DNA of 64,000 nt from Anderseniella sp. (GTDB lineage: Bacteria > Pseudomonadota > Alphaproteobacteria > Rhizobiales > Aestuariivirgaceae). The stretch covers positions 310,001-374,000 of the forward strand of contig JANQOK010000013.1 of NCBI GenBank assembly GCA_028289645.1, given 5' to 3'. Below, piece after piece: positions 1-10,637 of the stretch (position 1 is the stretch's first letter; each line of letters opens with the position of its first letter). The position numbers and the translations under genes were made by a program. A model generated the notes under the pieces. The model was not told the origin of the DNA and searched no databases. It saw only the letters and a program-made list of their open reading frames with translations.

Positions 1-951
1 TTTCTGTTCCAGGTTTTCGGCTGGGCACTCATTCTGGGTATGATTGCCCTGAGCCTGATGTTTCTCGGCGGCTATGGCGGCATGGTGTCCCTGGTCCAGA
101 TGTCGGTGGCCGCGTGTGCCGCCTACATGCTGGCGATTTTTGGTGACAGCGCCATTACGCAGATTTCGCTGGGCTGGCCATGGTGGGTGGCAATCCCGAT
201 TGCCCTGATCATCGCCACTGCCTTCGGCACGCTGACCGGCGCCCTGGCGGTGCGCACCGAGGGCATCTACACAATCATGATCACGCTGGCGATTGCGTCG
301 GCGTTCTTTTATTTCACCCGCCAGAACTACGTCCTGTTCAACGGGTTTTCCGGATTCAACGGGGTTACGCCGCCGGAACTGTTCGGTGTCAACTGGCGCG
401 CACCGATACCGTTTTACTATCTGACACTGTTCTGGGCGGCTGTTGCCTACCTGTCGGTCTTGTATGTTTCGCGCGCGCCGTTCGGCCTTGCGCTGCAGGG
501 GGTTCGTGATAACGCCCGGCGCATGGAGGCACTGGGCTACAATGTCACCGCCCACCGGGTCGCGGCCTATATCTTCGCCAGTTTCATAGCCGCAATTGCC
601 GGCATTCTGCTGGTCTGGCTGAACGGCCAGGTATCACCGGGAACAGCCGGGATAGGTCCGGCCATCGACATTCTGATCATAGCCGTGGTCGGTGGCATGG
701 CGCGGCCCGTCGGCCCGTTCATCGGTGCCATCATCTATGTGCTGCTGAGAACCTTCGCCCTGGATTTCATGGTCTCGATCGGCCTGTCGGGCGAACGCTT
801 CCAGTTGCTGGTTGGCCTGGTGTTCCTGGTCATCGTATTCTGGTCGCCTGACGGTATTCTCGGGCTCTGGGAGCGCTGGCGCAACCGCATGAACTCAACC
901 GACCGGCTGACCGGCGAGCCGGTGGACAAGGATGGAGGCAGCGGGGCATGA
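1..951 (+). CDS. livM: Branched-chain amino acid-type ABC transporter permease (LivM family), 5' end cut by window
   Basis: The reading frame is open from base 1, so the gene starts upstream of the window; the first internal ATG is at 40. The product is highly hydrophobic with about eight membrane segments. It has the LivM-type middle loop with the EAA-like stretch GVRDNARRMEALGY, where the ATPases dock on the inner face of the membrane. The end is a short charged tail. Its TGA overlaps the ATG of the LivG gene by four bases, so the two are very likely co-translated. The HAAT family imports branched-chain amino acids, but members also carry urea, amides and aromatic acids. The catabolic genes downstream suggest a non-amino-acid substrate (inference). 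The binding protein and LivH would be expected just upstream of base 1. Confidence 0.93.
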   Translation, partial: FLFQVFGWALILGMIALSLMFLGGYGGMVSLVQMSVAACAAYMLAIFGDSAITQISLGWPWWVAIPIALIIATAFGTLTGALAVRTEGIYTIMITLAIASAFFYFTRQNYVLFNGFSGFNGVTPPELFGVNWRAPIPFYYLTLFWAAVAYLSVLYVSRAPFGLALQGVRDNARRMEALGYNVTAHRVAAYIFASFIAAIAGILLVWLNGQVSPGTAGIGPAIDILIIAVVGGMARPVGPFIGAIIYVLLRTFALDFMVSIGLSGERFQLLVGLVFLVIVFWSPDGILGLWERWRNRMNSTDRLTGEPVDKDGGSGA

Positions 952-1746
952 ATGCCATTGCAGATACCTCCACCATGGCCGGCCGGTTGTCGGCGGCAGG
1001 CACAGCCAATGCACTGGAGTTGCGCGGTGTCAGCAAGTTTTTCGGCGCCCTTGCAGCGATGCAGGATGTCACCCTGACCGTCAAGCCGGGTGAACGGCGC
1101 GCCGTGCTGGGATCAAACGGGGCCGGTAAGACCACCCTGTTCAATTGCATAACCGGCGATTTTCTGCCGACATCTGGCGTCGTGCGCATGTTCGGCGAGG
1201 ACGTCACCAAATTCCCGCCGCACGACCGTATTCGCCGGGGCTTGCGTCGCACCTACCAGATCTCGCTGTTGTTTGGCGGCCTCAGTGTTATCGACAATGT
1301 CTACCTGGCCTGCCGCGGTGTCTCACGCAATCGCTTCTCGCTGATCCGCCCGGGCCGGTCCGATGCGCTGATGCAGTCAGCCGCCGACCTGATTGAGGCC
1401 GTACATCTGACCGACGTACGCGAAACGCTGGTGTCGGAGCTGTCATATGGCCAGCAGCGCCAGCTCGAGATTGCGTTGGCGCTTGCCGGCGCACCGCGCT
1501 TCATCCTGTTCGATGAACCGGCAGCCGGGCTGTCGCCGACCGAGCGCCGTGACCTGATCGAGATCCTGAACAATCTGCCCGGCCACATGGGCTACATCAT
1601 CATCGAGCATGATATGGATGTGGCCCTGCGTGTGTCTGAAAGCGTTTCGATGATGCACAATGGCCGCATCTTCAAGGAGGGCAAGCCGGAAGAAATCGAA
1701 GCCGATCCGGAAGTGCAGGAGCTGTATCTGGGAGGAGGTTTCAGCC

Positions 1747-1754
<8 letters not shown>
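948..1754 (+). CDS. livG: ABC transporter ATP-binding protein (LivG family)
   Basis: A 268-residue cytoplasmic ATPase that should energise the LivM-type permease. Visible motifs are the Walker [10 protein letters not shown] near residues 55-63, the signature [12 protein letters not shown], the Walker B RFILFDEP followed by AAGLSP, and the switch histidine in IIEHDMDVA. Length and motif order are those of LivG. The start ATG overlaps the permease stop (ATGA). The 3' end overlaps the next gene by eight bases, and the good ribosome-binding site GGAGGAGG for that gene lies inside this coding sequence. About 25 extra residues precede the ABC domain, which is a little longer than usual. Confidence 0.94.
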
Positions 1755-3945
<2,191 letters not shown>

Positions 3946-3947
3946 CA

Positions 3948-4781
3948 ATGGCCCGGTTTGAACGAGCAGCAATTGTCGAGAAATTTCGTGGCATGATTGA
4001 CCGCGGCGAACCTATTGTCGGGGGCGGCGCCGGCACCGGCCTGTCTGCAAAGTGCGAGGAAGCCGGCGGTATCGACCTTATCGTGATCTACAATTCAGGC
4101 CGCTACCGGATGGCCGGACGCGGCTCGCTGGCCGGTCTGATGCCGTATGGCGACGCCAACCAGATCGTCATGGAAATGGCAGCCGAAGTGCTGCCGGTGG
4201 CCACCAGGACACCGGTGCTGGCAGGGGTGAACGGCACCGACCCCTTTCGACTTATGGACGTGTTCCTGGATGATTTGAAACGGGTCGGGTTTTCAGGTGT
4301 GCAGAATTTTCCGACCGTGGGGCTGATTGACGGCACGTTCCGGGCCAATCTTGAGGAAACCGGCATGTCGTTTTCGCTGGAGGTCGACATGATCGCCAAG
4401 GCGCATGACAAAGACATGCTGACCACGCCGTACGTGTTCAGCGAGGATGATGCCACGGCCATGGCCGAGGCCGGCGCTGACATCATTGTCTGCCATCTCG
4501 GCCTGACGACGGGGGGATCCATCGGCGCGGAAACGGCGCTCACGCTGCAAGACTGCCCGGCCAAGGTCGATGCCTGGGCGGAGGCTGCGCTGAAGGTCAA
4601 CAAGGATGTTATCGTGCTGGTGCACGGTGGGCCGGTTGCAATGCCGGATGACGCGGAATTTGTGCTGAAGAATACCAGCAACTGCCATGGATTCTACGGT
4701 GCGTCGTCGATGGAACGGTTGCCCGCCGAGGGCGCGCTGACCGAGCAGACGAAGACGTTCAAGTCGATCAAGATGGCCTGA
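3948..4781 (+). CDS. PEP hydrolase-like / IGPS-like TIM-barrel protein
   Basis: A 277-residue protein starting two bases after the fusion gene, with the site AGGAGATAACA before its ATG. Features are [17 protein letters not shown] at the N-terminus, [25 protein letters not shown], the strand [13 protein letters not shown], and [21 protein letters not shown] near the C-terminus. These belong to the phosphoenolpyruvate hydrolase-like TIM-barrel family. In many bacteria this family is encoded next to a Tm-1-like protein, and in plants and fungi the two are fused. Here the Tm-1 partner is itself fused to LivF, so the three functions are physically linked. The true substrate is not established; PEP or a C-C hydrolysis reaction are the named possibilities. 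Confidence 0.85.
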   Translation: MARFERAAIVEKFRGMIDRGEPIVGGGAGTGLSAKCEEAGGIDLIVIYNSGRYRMAGRGSLAGLMPYGDANQIVMEMAAEVLPVATRTPVLAGVNGTDPFRLMDVFLDDLKRVGFSGVQNFPTVGLIDGTFRANLEETGMSFSLEVDMIAKAHDKDMLTTPYVFSEDDATAMAEAGADIIVCHLGLTTGGSIGAETALTLQDCPAKVDAWAEAALKVNKDVIVLVHGGPVAMPDDAEFVLKNTSNCHGFYGASSMERLPAEGALTEQTKTFKSIKMA

Positions 4782-4833
4782 TGGCCAACAGAATTAACGG
4801 ACTGCCACTGAGTGGCGTTTTGGGAGGAAGATC

Positions 4834-7800
4834 ATGACCGGACAGCTGATAGGCCAGCTCATATTATGGCTCATTCTGGCGGTTATCGTCATTGCTATCA
4901 TTTACTGGGTGATGAACTGGCTGTATCGCCGGTCCACCAAGGAAGTGGCTTTTGTCAGGACCGGTTTCCTGGGCGAAAAAGTGGTGATTGACGGTGGTGC
5001 CTTCGTATGGCCGATCATCCACGACATCACGCCCGTCAACATGAACACTCTGCCCCTGGAAGTCGTGCGCGAGAAGGAACAGGCGCTGATCACCAAGGAC
5101 CGGATGCGGGTTGATGTGGAGGCCGAGTTCTATGTCCGGGTGCGCCCGTCACGCCAGTCGGTGTCCATTGCAGCCTCCACCCTGGGCCGTCGGACTCTGG
5201 AGCAGGGCCGGCTGCATGAGCTGTTGTCAGGCAAGTTCATTTCCGCGCTGCGCTCTGTGGCCTCGGAAATGTCCATGGAGGAGATGCATGAACAGCGCGG
5301 CACTTACGTGCAGCGTGTGGCCGAGGTCGCACAGGATGGCCTCGACCTCAACGGTCTCGAACTCGAATCTGTTGCCATCAAGGATATTGACCAGACCGGG
5401 CTGGAGTATTTCAACCCGTCCAACCGGTTCGACGCCGACGGTCTGACCCGGCTGATCGAGGACATCGAGGCCAAGCGCAAAGTGCGCAATGATATCGAGC
5501 AGGATTCGATGATCCGCATCCGCTCGCGCAACCTGGAGGCGGAGAAGCAGGCACTGGAGATCGAGCGCGAAAGCGAAGAGGCCCGCCTGACCCAGGAACG
5601 AGATGTCGAGTTCCGCCGGGCTCAGCAGCGGGCCGAACTGGCGCGTGAACGGGCCGAGCGGGAGACCGATGCCGAACGGGCGCAGATTGCCGCGCGCGAA
5701 ACCATCGAGACTCAGCGCATTGCGCAGGAACGGCAGATATCGGAAGCTCGGATTGCGTCTGAACGCGATATCCGGCAGCAGGAAATCGAACGCCAGCAGG
5801 CGGTCGAGGCAGCCGAAATCGGTGCCCGGGAAAAGACCGAACGGGCCCGCATCGAGCAGGAACGCCAGGTCAATGAAGCCCGCATTGCCAACGAGCAGCA
5901 AACGGAAGCCCAGGAGATCGAGCGCCGCAAGTCCATCGAGCACGCGCAGATTTCAGCGACCGAAGCGACGGAACGCGCCCGCATTGACCAAGAGCGCAGC
6001 GTGACCGAGGCTCGCATCGAGCAGGAACGCTCGCTGACCGAGGCGCGGATCGCCAAGGAAGAAGACAGCCAGCGGCGTGAAATTGCCCGCAGCCAGGCGG
6101 TGGAGGCGGCGACAATCGCCTCGCGTGAGGCAACGGAAAAACTGCGCATCGCCCAGGAGACCGAGGTCAACAGCGACCGGATCGCGTCGGACAAGAAGAT
6201 CCGCGAGATGGAGATCGACCGGCAGAAGGCGCTCGAGGAAGCCGAGATTGCGGCCCAGCAGGCAACCGAGGCGGCCCGTATCGCGCGGGAGAAGAAGCTT
6301 GCCGCAGAGAGGATTGCGTCCGACCAGGCAACCCGTGCGTTGGAAATCGAACAGCGCCGGACACTGGAAGAGGCCGACATTGTGGCGCGTGAGGCCACCG
6401 AGGCATCCCGCATCGGCCAGGAAGAACGGCTGCGGGCGCTGCAGATCGAGCGCAACCGTGCCATCGATGAAGCCGAGATTGCGGCTCGTGAGGCGGTGGA
6501 AGCAACCCGCATTGCCCAGGAGATGAAGCTGGCGGTAGAGCGCATAGAGAGCGAACAGGCAACCAAGGCCCGCGACATCCGCCGGACCCAGGCCATCCAG
6601 GAAGCCGAGATCGCGTCCGCCGAAGCAACCGAGGCTGCCCGCATTGCCCAGGAGAAGAAGATTGCGGCTGAACGCATTGCCTTTGAACAGGACCTGCGTG
6701 AACGCGAGATCGCCCGCAACCGTGCGGTCGACACGGCACAGATCACAGCATCGGAGGTTACCGAGACCGCCCGGCTTGCCCAGCAGGCCAAGATTGATGC
6801 GGAACGGATCGCGCGCAGCGAGGAAACCACCCTGCGTGAAGTCTCTGCGCAGGAGGCAACGGATGCCGCCCGCATTGCCCAGAAAAAGAAGGTGGATGCC
6901 GAACGCATTGTTGCGGAGACCGAAATCCGGGTGCGTGAGATCCAGCGCCAGGAAGCAGTCGACAGTACGCAGGCCGCATCGCGCCGGGTTGTCGACAAGC
7001 TGAAGATCGAGAAGGAGACGGAAACCTCGCGTGACCAGATTTCACGTGATGAAGAAATCCGCAATCTGGAGATTGAACGCAACAAGGCGCTCGACCAGGC
7101 CCAGATTGCCGCCAATGAGGCAATCGAGGCGGCCCGTGTTGCCCAGGAGAAGACGGTCAAGGCGGAGCGTATCGCGGCGGAGCAGGAGATCCGGGACCGC
7201 GAGATCGGTCGCGACGAGGCTGTAGAGACCCGCGAAATCTCCAAGCGTGACAAGGTTGAGCGCGAGCGTATCAACGTTGAGCTCGGCGTCGACAAGGAGC
7301 GCATCGAGGCGTCGAAGTCCCGCGACCTTGTGGACATAGAACGCAAGACGGTAATCGAACAGGCAGACCAGCAGCGCATTGTGGCCGTTGCCGAGGCCCA
7401 GTCGGAACGTGCCGGCGCGGAAGCCCGCGTCAAGCAGGCGGAGATTGCTGCCCGGCGCGATGTCGACCGTTCCGACATCGAGCGCGAACAGGCGCTGGAT
7501 GCAGCGAAACTGGAACGCAAGCGGTCGCTCGAGCAGCTCGAGGTCGCCCGCATGCAGGCATTGCGCGAAGCAGAGATTGCGTCGCGTGAAGATGTCGAGC
7601 GTTCGCGCATTGCGTCTGAACGCGGACTTGATGAAGCGCGCATCGGTCACGAGACCGAACGGCGCAAGCTGGAGGTCAACCGCGAGCGCGAAGTCGAATC
7701 CGCCGAAATGGAAAAGGCGGTCGATCTGTACCGGAAGTCGCTGGAACAGTCGGCAGCCCAGGCTGAGGCCGATCTGGCACGCGCCCGGGCCGCCGAGGCC

Positions 7801-8406
7801 GAGGAGCGGGTCCAGACAACCCGCGAGACCGAAGAGGCCAACCGGCGCCGCAGCGTGGACGTGGTGATGGCAGAAAAGGTTGCCGCAGAAGCCCGCATTG
7901 CCGCCGAAGCCGACCAGATCCGTGCGGCTGTCGAGGCGGAAGCGCAGAAATTGCTGTACGAAGCAGAAAACGTGCTCTCTGACGAGGCCCGCTTCGGCCT
8001 GTTCCGGCGCAAGCTGCTCGACAAGGTCGAAGGCATTGTCGCGGCATCGGTCAAGCCGATGGAGAAAATCCAGGACATCCGCATCATGCAGCTTGACGGC
8101 ATGAACGCCGGCGGCAGCACCGGTGGTGGTGGCGACGGTGGCGGCAAGGGTACGCCGACCGACGAGGTGATCAACTCGGCCCTGCGCTACAGGGTGCAGG
8201 CCCCCATGGTCGACAGCCTGCTGTCGGACATCGGCATTGACGGCTCGAACCTGGCCAAGCAGCCCGGCTTGATCCGCGAGGCATCCGACATGCAGCGCAT
8301 TGCTAAGGAGGCGGGGCGCGGCTCCGGTGATGGCAAGTCCAGTGACGGCGGCTCATCGGGAGATGCCGGAAAGTCGGGTGACGACGACACCAAGGCTAAG
8401 AAATAG
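4834..8406 (+). CDS. Giant flotillin-like SPFH protein with hendecad coiled coil
   Basis: A 1190-residue protein with a strong RBS (GGAGGAAG). Residues about 6-31 are one membrane segment. About 35-220 is an SPFH/band-7 domain of flotillin type (VAFVRTGFLGEKVVIDGGAF, then MRVDVEAEFYVRV and DLNGLELESVAIKDIDQT). Residues 289-805 are a charged Glu/Arg/Ala/Ile coiled coil made of about twelve units with core EATEAARIAQE...ERIA, followed by more coiled coil to about 1045. The C-terminus holds a flotillin-like AEAEKLL-type stretch and two Gly/Asp/Ser-rich tails (about 1092-1108 and 1163-1190). Flotillins scaffold membrane microdomains, and typical bacterial ones are 450-700 residues. It sits between the transporter/TIM-barrel genes and the START-like/hydroxylase genes in one run, suggesting it scaffolds this pathway (inference). 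Confidence 0.88.
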   Translation: MTGQLIGQLILWLILAVIVIAIIYWVMNWLYRRSTKEVAFVRTGFLGEKVVIDGGAFVWPIIHDITPVNMNTLPLEVVREKEQALITKDRMRVDVEAEFYVRVRPSRQSVSIAASTLGRRTLEQGRLHELLSGKFISALRSVASEMSMEEMHEQRGTYVQRVAEVAQDGLDLNGLELESVAIKDIDQTGLEYFNPSNRFDADGLTRLIEDIEAKRKVRNDIEQDSMIRIRSRNLEAEKQALEIERESEEARLTQERDVEFRRAQQRAELARERAERETDAERAQIAARETIETQRIAQERQISEARIASERDIRQQEIERQQAVEAAEIGAREKTERARIEQERQVNEARIANEQQTEAQEIERRKSIEHAQISATEATERARIDQERSVTEARIEQERSLTEARIAKEEDSQRREIARSQAVEAATIASREATEKLRIAQETEVNSDRIASDKKIREMEIDRQKALEEAEIAAQQATEAARIAREKKLAAERIASDQATRALEIEQRRTLEEADIVAREATEASRIGQEERLRALQIERNRAIDEAEIAAREAVEATRIAQEMKLAVERIESEQATKARDIRRTQAIQEAEIASAEATEAARIAQEKKIAAERIAFEQDLREREIARNRAVDTAQITASEVTETARLAQQAKIDAERIARSEETTLREVSAQEATDAARIAQKKKVDAERIVAETEIRVREIQRQEAVDSTQAASRRVVDKLKIEKETETSRDQISRDEEIRNLEIERNKALDQAQIAANEAIEAARVAQEKTVKAERIAAEQEIRDREIGRDEAVETREISKRDKVERERINVELGVDKERIEASKSRDLVDIERKTVIEQADQQRIVAVAEAQSERAGAEARVKQAEIAARRDVDRSDIEREQALDAAKLERKRSLEQLEVARMQALREAEIASREDVERSRIASERGLDEARIGHETERRKLEVNREREVESAEMEKAVDLYRKSLEQSAAQAEADLARARAAEAEERVQTTRETEEANRRRSVDVVMAEKVAAEARIAAEADQIRAAVEAEAQKLLYEAENVLSDEARFGLFRRKLLDKVEGIVAASVKPMEKIQDIRIMQLDGMNAGGSTGGGGDGGGKGTPTDEVINSALRYRVQAPMVDSLLSDIGIDGSNLAKQPGLIREASDMQRIAKEAGRGSGDGKSSDGGSSGDAGKSGDDDTKAKK
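5698..7248 (+). repeat. Hendecad repeat array inside the flotillin gene
   Basis: Twelve successive units coding residues 289-805 of the flotillin begin at an E(A/K)TE-like motif followed by xxRI. Counted by eye their lengths are 44, 44, 55, 44, 44, 33, 44, 44, 33, 44, 44 and 44 residues. Every length is a multiple of 11 (132-base unit, gains and losses of 33 bases). This indicates a right-handed hendecad coiled coil that grew by in-frame duplication. Confidence 0.85.
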
Positions 8407-8418
8407 GCGGCGACGGAT

Positions 8419-8856
8419 ATGGCACGAGTATATGTATCCAGCGTCATTGCTGCCCCGGCTGCCAAGGTCTGGGAACGGGTGCGCGATTTCAATGGCCTGC
8501 CGCGCTGGCATCCGCGCATTGCCGACAGCCAGATCGAGAACGGCGAGCCGTCCGACAAGGTCGGATGTATCCGCAATTTCAGGCTGCAGAACGGCGACCA
8601 GATCCGCGAGCAATTGCTGGCGCTGAGCGACTACGACATGTTCTGCACCTATTCCATCCTGGAAAGCCCGATGCCGATCGAGAACTATGTGGCCACCCTC
8701 CGGCTGACCCCGGTCAGCGATGGCGACCGCTGCTTCGTGGAATGGTCGGCCGAATTCGATTGCTCGCCCGACGTTGAGGCGGACGTCTCCAACGGTATTG
8801 CAACCAATGTGTTTCAGGGCGGGTTCGATGCCCTGAAACGGCACTTCGGCGGATAG
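8419..8856 (+). CDS. SRPBCC (START-like) family protein, first of a tandem pair
   Basis: A 145-residue polyketide-cyclase/START-like fold, a helix-grip cavity that binds hydrophobic ligands. The N-terminal strand and helix (VYVSSVIAAPAAKVWERVRD) are followed by the family motif FNGLPRWHP and IENGEPSDKVGCIRNF. It starts twelve bases after the flotillin stop and five bases before a clear paralogue. Its position directly before the FAD subunit matches that of CoxG-type SRPBCC proteins in CO dehydrogenase-like operons, where such proteins help membrane association or quinone handling. That role here is inference. An alternative is a ligand-binding or cyclase role for the pathway intermediate. Confidence 0.85.
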   Translation: MARVYVSSVIAAPAAKVWERVRDFNGLPRWHPRIADSQIENGEPSDKVGCIRNFRLQNGDQIREQLLALSDYDMFCTYSILESPMPIENYVATLRLTPVSDGDRCFVEWSAEFDCSPDVEADVSNGIATNVFQGGFDALKRHFGG

Positions 8857-8861
8857 GGTTC

Positions 8862-9305
8862 ATGGTCAAGGTCCTGAAGAGCACAATTCTCGATGCACCG
8901 ATCGACGCGGTGTGGGAGGTCTTGCGCGACTTCAACGGGCACGACCGCTGGCATCCGGCCGTGGCTGACAGCGAGATCGAACGCGGACGGGCATCGGACA
9001 TTGTCGGCTGCATCCGCAAGTTTCATCTGCAGGACGGGTCGCTGCTGCGTGAACAACTGATGACCCTGTCTGACATTGATGCTGCCTACAGTTATTGCCT
9101 GCTCGATACGCCGGTGCCGCTGTTCAACTATGTCAGTCACGTGCGGCTGTTTCCGGTTACCGACGGCGACCGTACGTTCTGGCAGTGGGAAGGCAATTTT
9201 TCCACGCCTGCGGGCGAGGAAACCAGGTTGCAGGCCCTGGTCGGGACGGAGATTTACGAAGCGGGATTTGAAGCCATTCGAAACCACATGCAGGTGGCGG
9301 CCTGA
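8862..9305 (+). CDS. SRPBCC (START-like) family protein, second of a tandem pair
   Basis: A 147-residue paralogue of the preceding protein. Aligned stretches include VWEVLRDFNGHDRWHP, SDIVGCIRKFHLQDG and LREQLMTLSD, so the two look like a tandem duplication that has diverged. The aromatic-rich C-terminal part (FWQWEGNFS) differs from the first copy (FVEWSAEFD), as expected if the cavities bind different ligands. It lies 21 bases before the FAD subunit of the molybdenum hydroxylase. A CoxG-like membrane or quinone role, or a heterodimer of the two, is possible but unproven. Confidence 0.85.
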   Translation: MVKVLKSTILDAPIDAVWEVLRDFNGHDRWHPAVADSEIERGRASDIVGCIRKFHLQDGSLLREQLMTLSDIDAAYSYCLLDTPVPLFNYVSHVRLFPVTDGDRTFWQWEGNFSTPAGEETRLQALVGTEIYEAGFEAIRNHMQVAA

Positions 9306-9326
9306 GGACATGGTGGAAGGAAGAGT

Positions 9327-10130
9327 ATGAGTATCAGCGTAAAGACATTTGCCAGTTCTGCCGAAGCGGCATCTGCCTTGTCGGGTGACCGGGCGGCGCG
9401 TTTTATGGGTGGTGGCACCCTGATCATGCGGGCAGTCAATGAAGGCGACCAGTCCTTCAACACCATCGTGCTGGCCAGCGACCCGGCGCTCAAGCAGGTT
9501 CAGCCGCAGGGCGATCGCCTGATCATCGGCGCCGGCGTGACCATGACCCAGATCCTGGCCAGCCGTGATCTCGACTTCCTGCATCCGGTCGCGCGCGCGG
9601 TCGGCGGCCCGGCCATACGCAATATGGCAACCGTCGGCGGCAACCTGTTCGCCGCCCATCCTTATGGCGACATGACCGCGGCGCTGCTGGTGCTGGACTG
9701 CCAGGTGACGCTGGCAGGCGGGCAAAGCACCGCGCTGGCTGATTTCCTGCGCGATCGTGAGCGTGAACCGCGCTCGCTGGTGGCGTCTGTCAGCATCGCG
9801 CGGCCGCAGCGCGGTGTGTTCAAGTTCAGGAAGGTCTCCAGAGTGAAACCGAAGGGCGTGTCACTGATGACCATAGCTGCCTGGGTGCCGCAGTCCGGCG
9901 GCAGGGTGTCAGGTGCGAGAATTGCGTATTCCTCCATGGGGCCGACGCCGATGCGAGTGCCGGCGGTTGAACAGGCACTGGAAGGCGCCGCGCTGGACGA
10001 GACCGGCATCAGCAGTGCGCTGGCGGCTGCAACCAACGGCATCGAACCGCCGACAGATTCGATCGCATCGTCCTGGTATCGCCGGGAGGTGGCGCCGGTG
10101 CACCTCAAGCGCACGCTGCTGGAAGGGTAG
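9327..10130 (+). CDS. Molybdenum hydroxylase FAD-binding (medium) subunit, CoxM/CutM type
   Basis: A 267-residue FAD_binding_5 plus CO_deh_flav_C protein. FAD motifs are FMGGGTLIM near residue 30 and IRNMATVGGNLFAAHPYGD near residues 95-113. It passes electrons from the 2Fe-2S subunit to an acceptor. The start has the RBS GGAAGGAAG and ends six bases before the next subunit. Compared with the usual 280-290 residues it is slightly short. Gene order (FAD, Fe-S, large) is that of the Cox/aldehyde-dehydrogenase branch of the xanthine oxidase family. Confidence 0.92.
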   Translation: MSISVKTFASSAEAASALSGDRAARFMGGGTLIMRAVNEGDQSFNTIVLASDPALKQVQPQGDRLIIGAGVTMTQILASRDLDFLHPVARAVGGPAIRNMATVGGNLFAAHPYGDMTAALLVLDCQVTLAGGQSTALADFLRDREREPRSLVASVSIARPQRGVFKFRKVSRVKPKGVSLMTIAAWVPQSGGRVSGARIAYSSMGPTPMRVPAVEQALEGAALDETGISSALAAATNGIEPPTDSIASSWYRREVAPVHLKRTLLEG

Positions 10131-10136
10131 GCACAG

Positions 10137-10622
10137 ATGAGTAAGAAACCCGTACAATTCACTCTCAACGGCGAAACCAAGGCGGTGTTCGTGGACGACG
10201 GCCAGAACCTGCTGGATGTCCTGCGCCGCGGGGTCGGTGACCTGTCGCCGAAATACGGCTGCGGGCAGGGCACCTGCGGCGCCTGCACGGTGCTCATAGA
10301 TGGTGAGCCGCACCTTAGTTGCCTGACACTGGCGGAAACAGTCGAGGGCCGTGCGCTGAGCAGTACCGGCGGGCTGGCGCAGGGCGGTGAGCTGCATCCG
10401 CTGCAGGATGCCTTCATGCGCCATTTCGCTGCCCAATGCGGGTTCTGCTCGTGCGGCATGCTGATGGCCGCCAAGGCGCTTCTGGACCGCACCCCGAACC
10501 CGAGCCGCGACGAGGTCGTGGAAGCCATCTCCGGCAACATCTGCCGGTGCACCGGATATGAACCCATTATCGAAGCCATTCTGGACGCCGCGCAAAACGG
10601 CGCCGGACGGCGCAGCGCGTAA
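10137..10622 (+). CDS. Molybdenum hydroxylase 2Fe-2S (small) subunit, CoxS type
   Basis: A 161-residue protein with an N-terminal plant-type 2Fe-2S cluster (YGCGQGTCGACTVLIDG then LSC) and a C-terminal helical 2Fe-2S cluster (QCGFCSCGM then GNICRCTGYEPII). These two clusters carry electrons from the Mo centre to FAD. The usual CGFCTPGM is CGFCSCGM here, giving one additional cysteine next to the second cluster. The stop is followed by AAGGAAG, the probable RBS of the large subunit. Confidence 0.94.
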   Translation: MSKKPVQFTLNGETKAVFVDDGQNLLDVLRRGVGDLSPKYGCGQGTCGACTVLIDGEPHLSCLTLAETVEGRALSSTGGLAQGGELHPLQDAFMRHFAAQCGFCSCGMLMAAKALLDRTPNPSRDEVVEAISGNICRCTGYEPIIEAILDAAQNGAGRRSA

Positions 10623-10637
10623 GGAAGCTTGAACCCC

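Noticed and set aside
5698..7248. Regular repeats that could suggest a CRISPR or satellite array
   Set aside because: Units are 99-165 bases, in frame, and encode helical protein; there are no spacers.
5712..7643. A 643-codon minus-strand frame opposite the flotillin gene
   Set aside because: It is Ser/Arg/Ala-rich, has no domain, and is a by-product of the repeated Glu/Ala/Ile codons of the plus-strand coiled coil.
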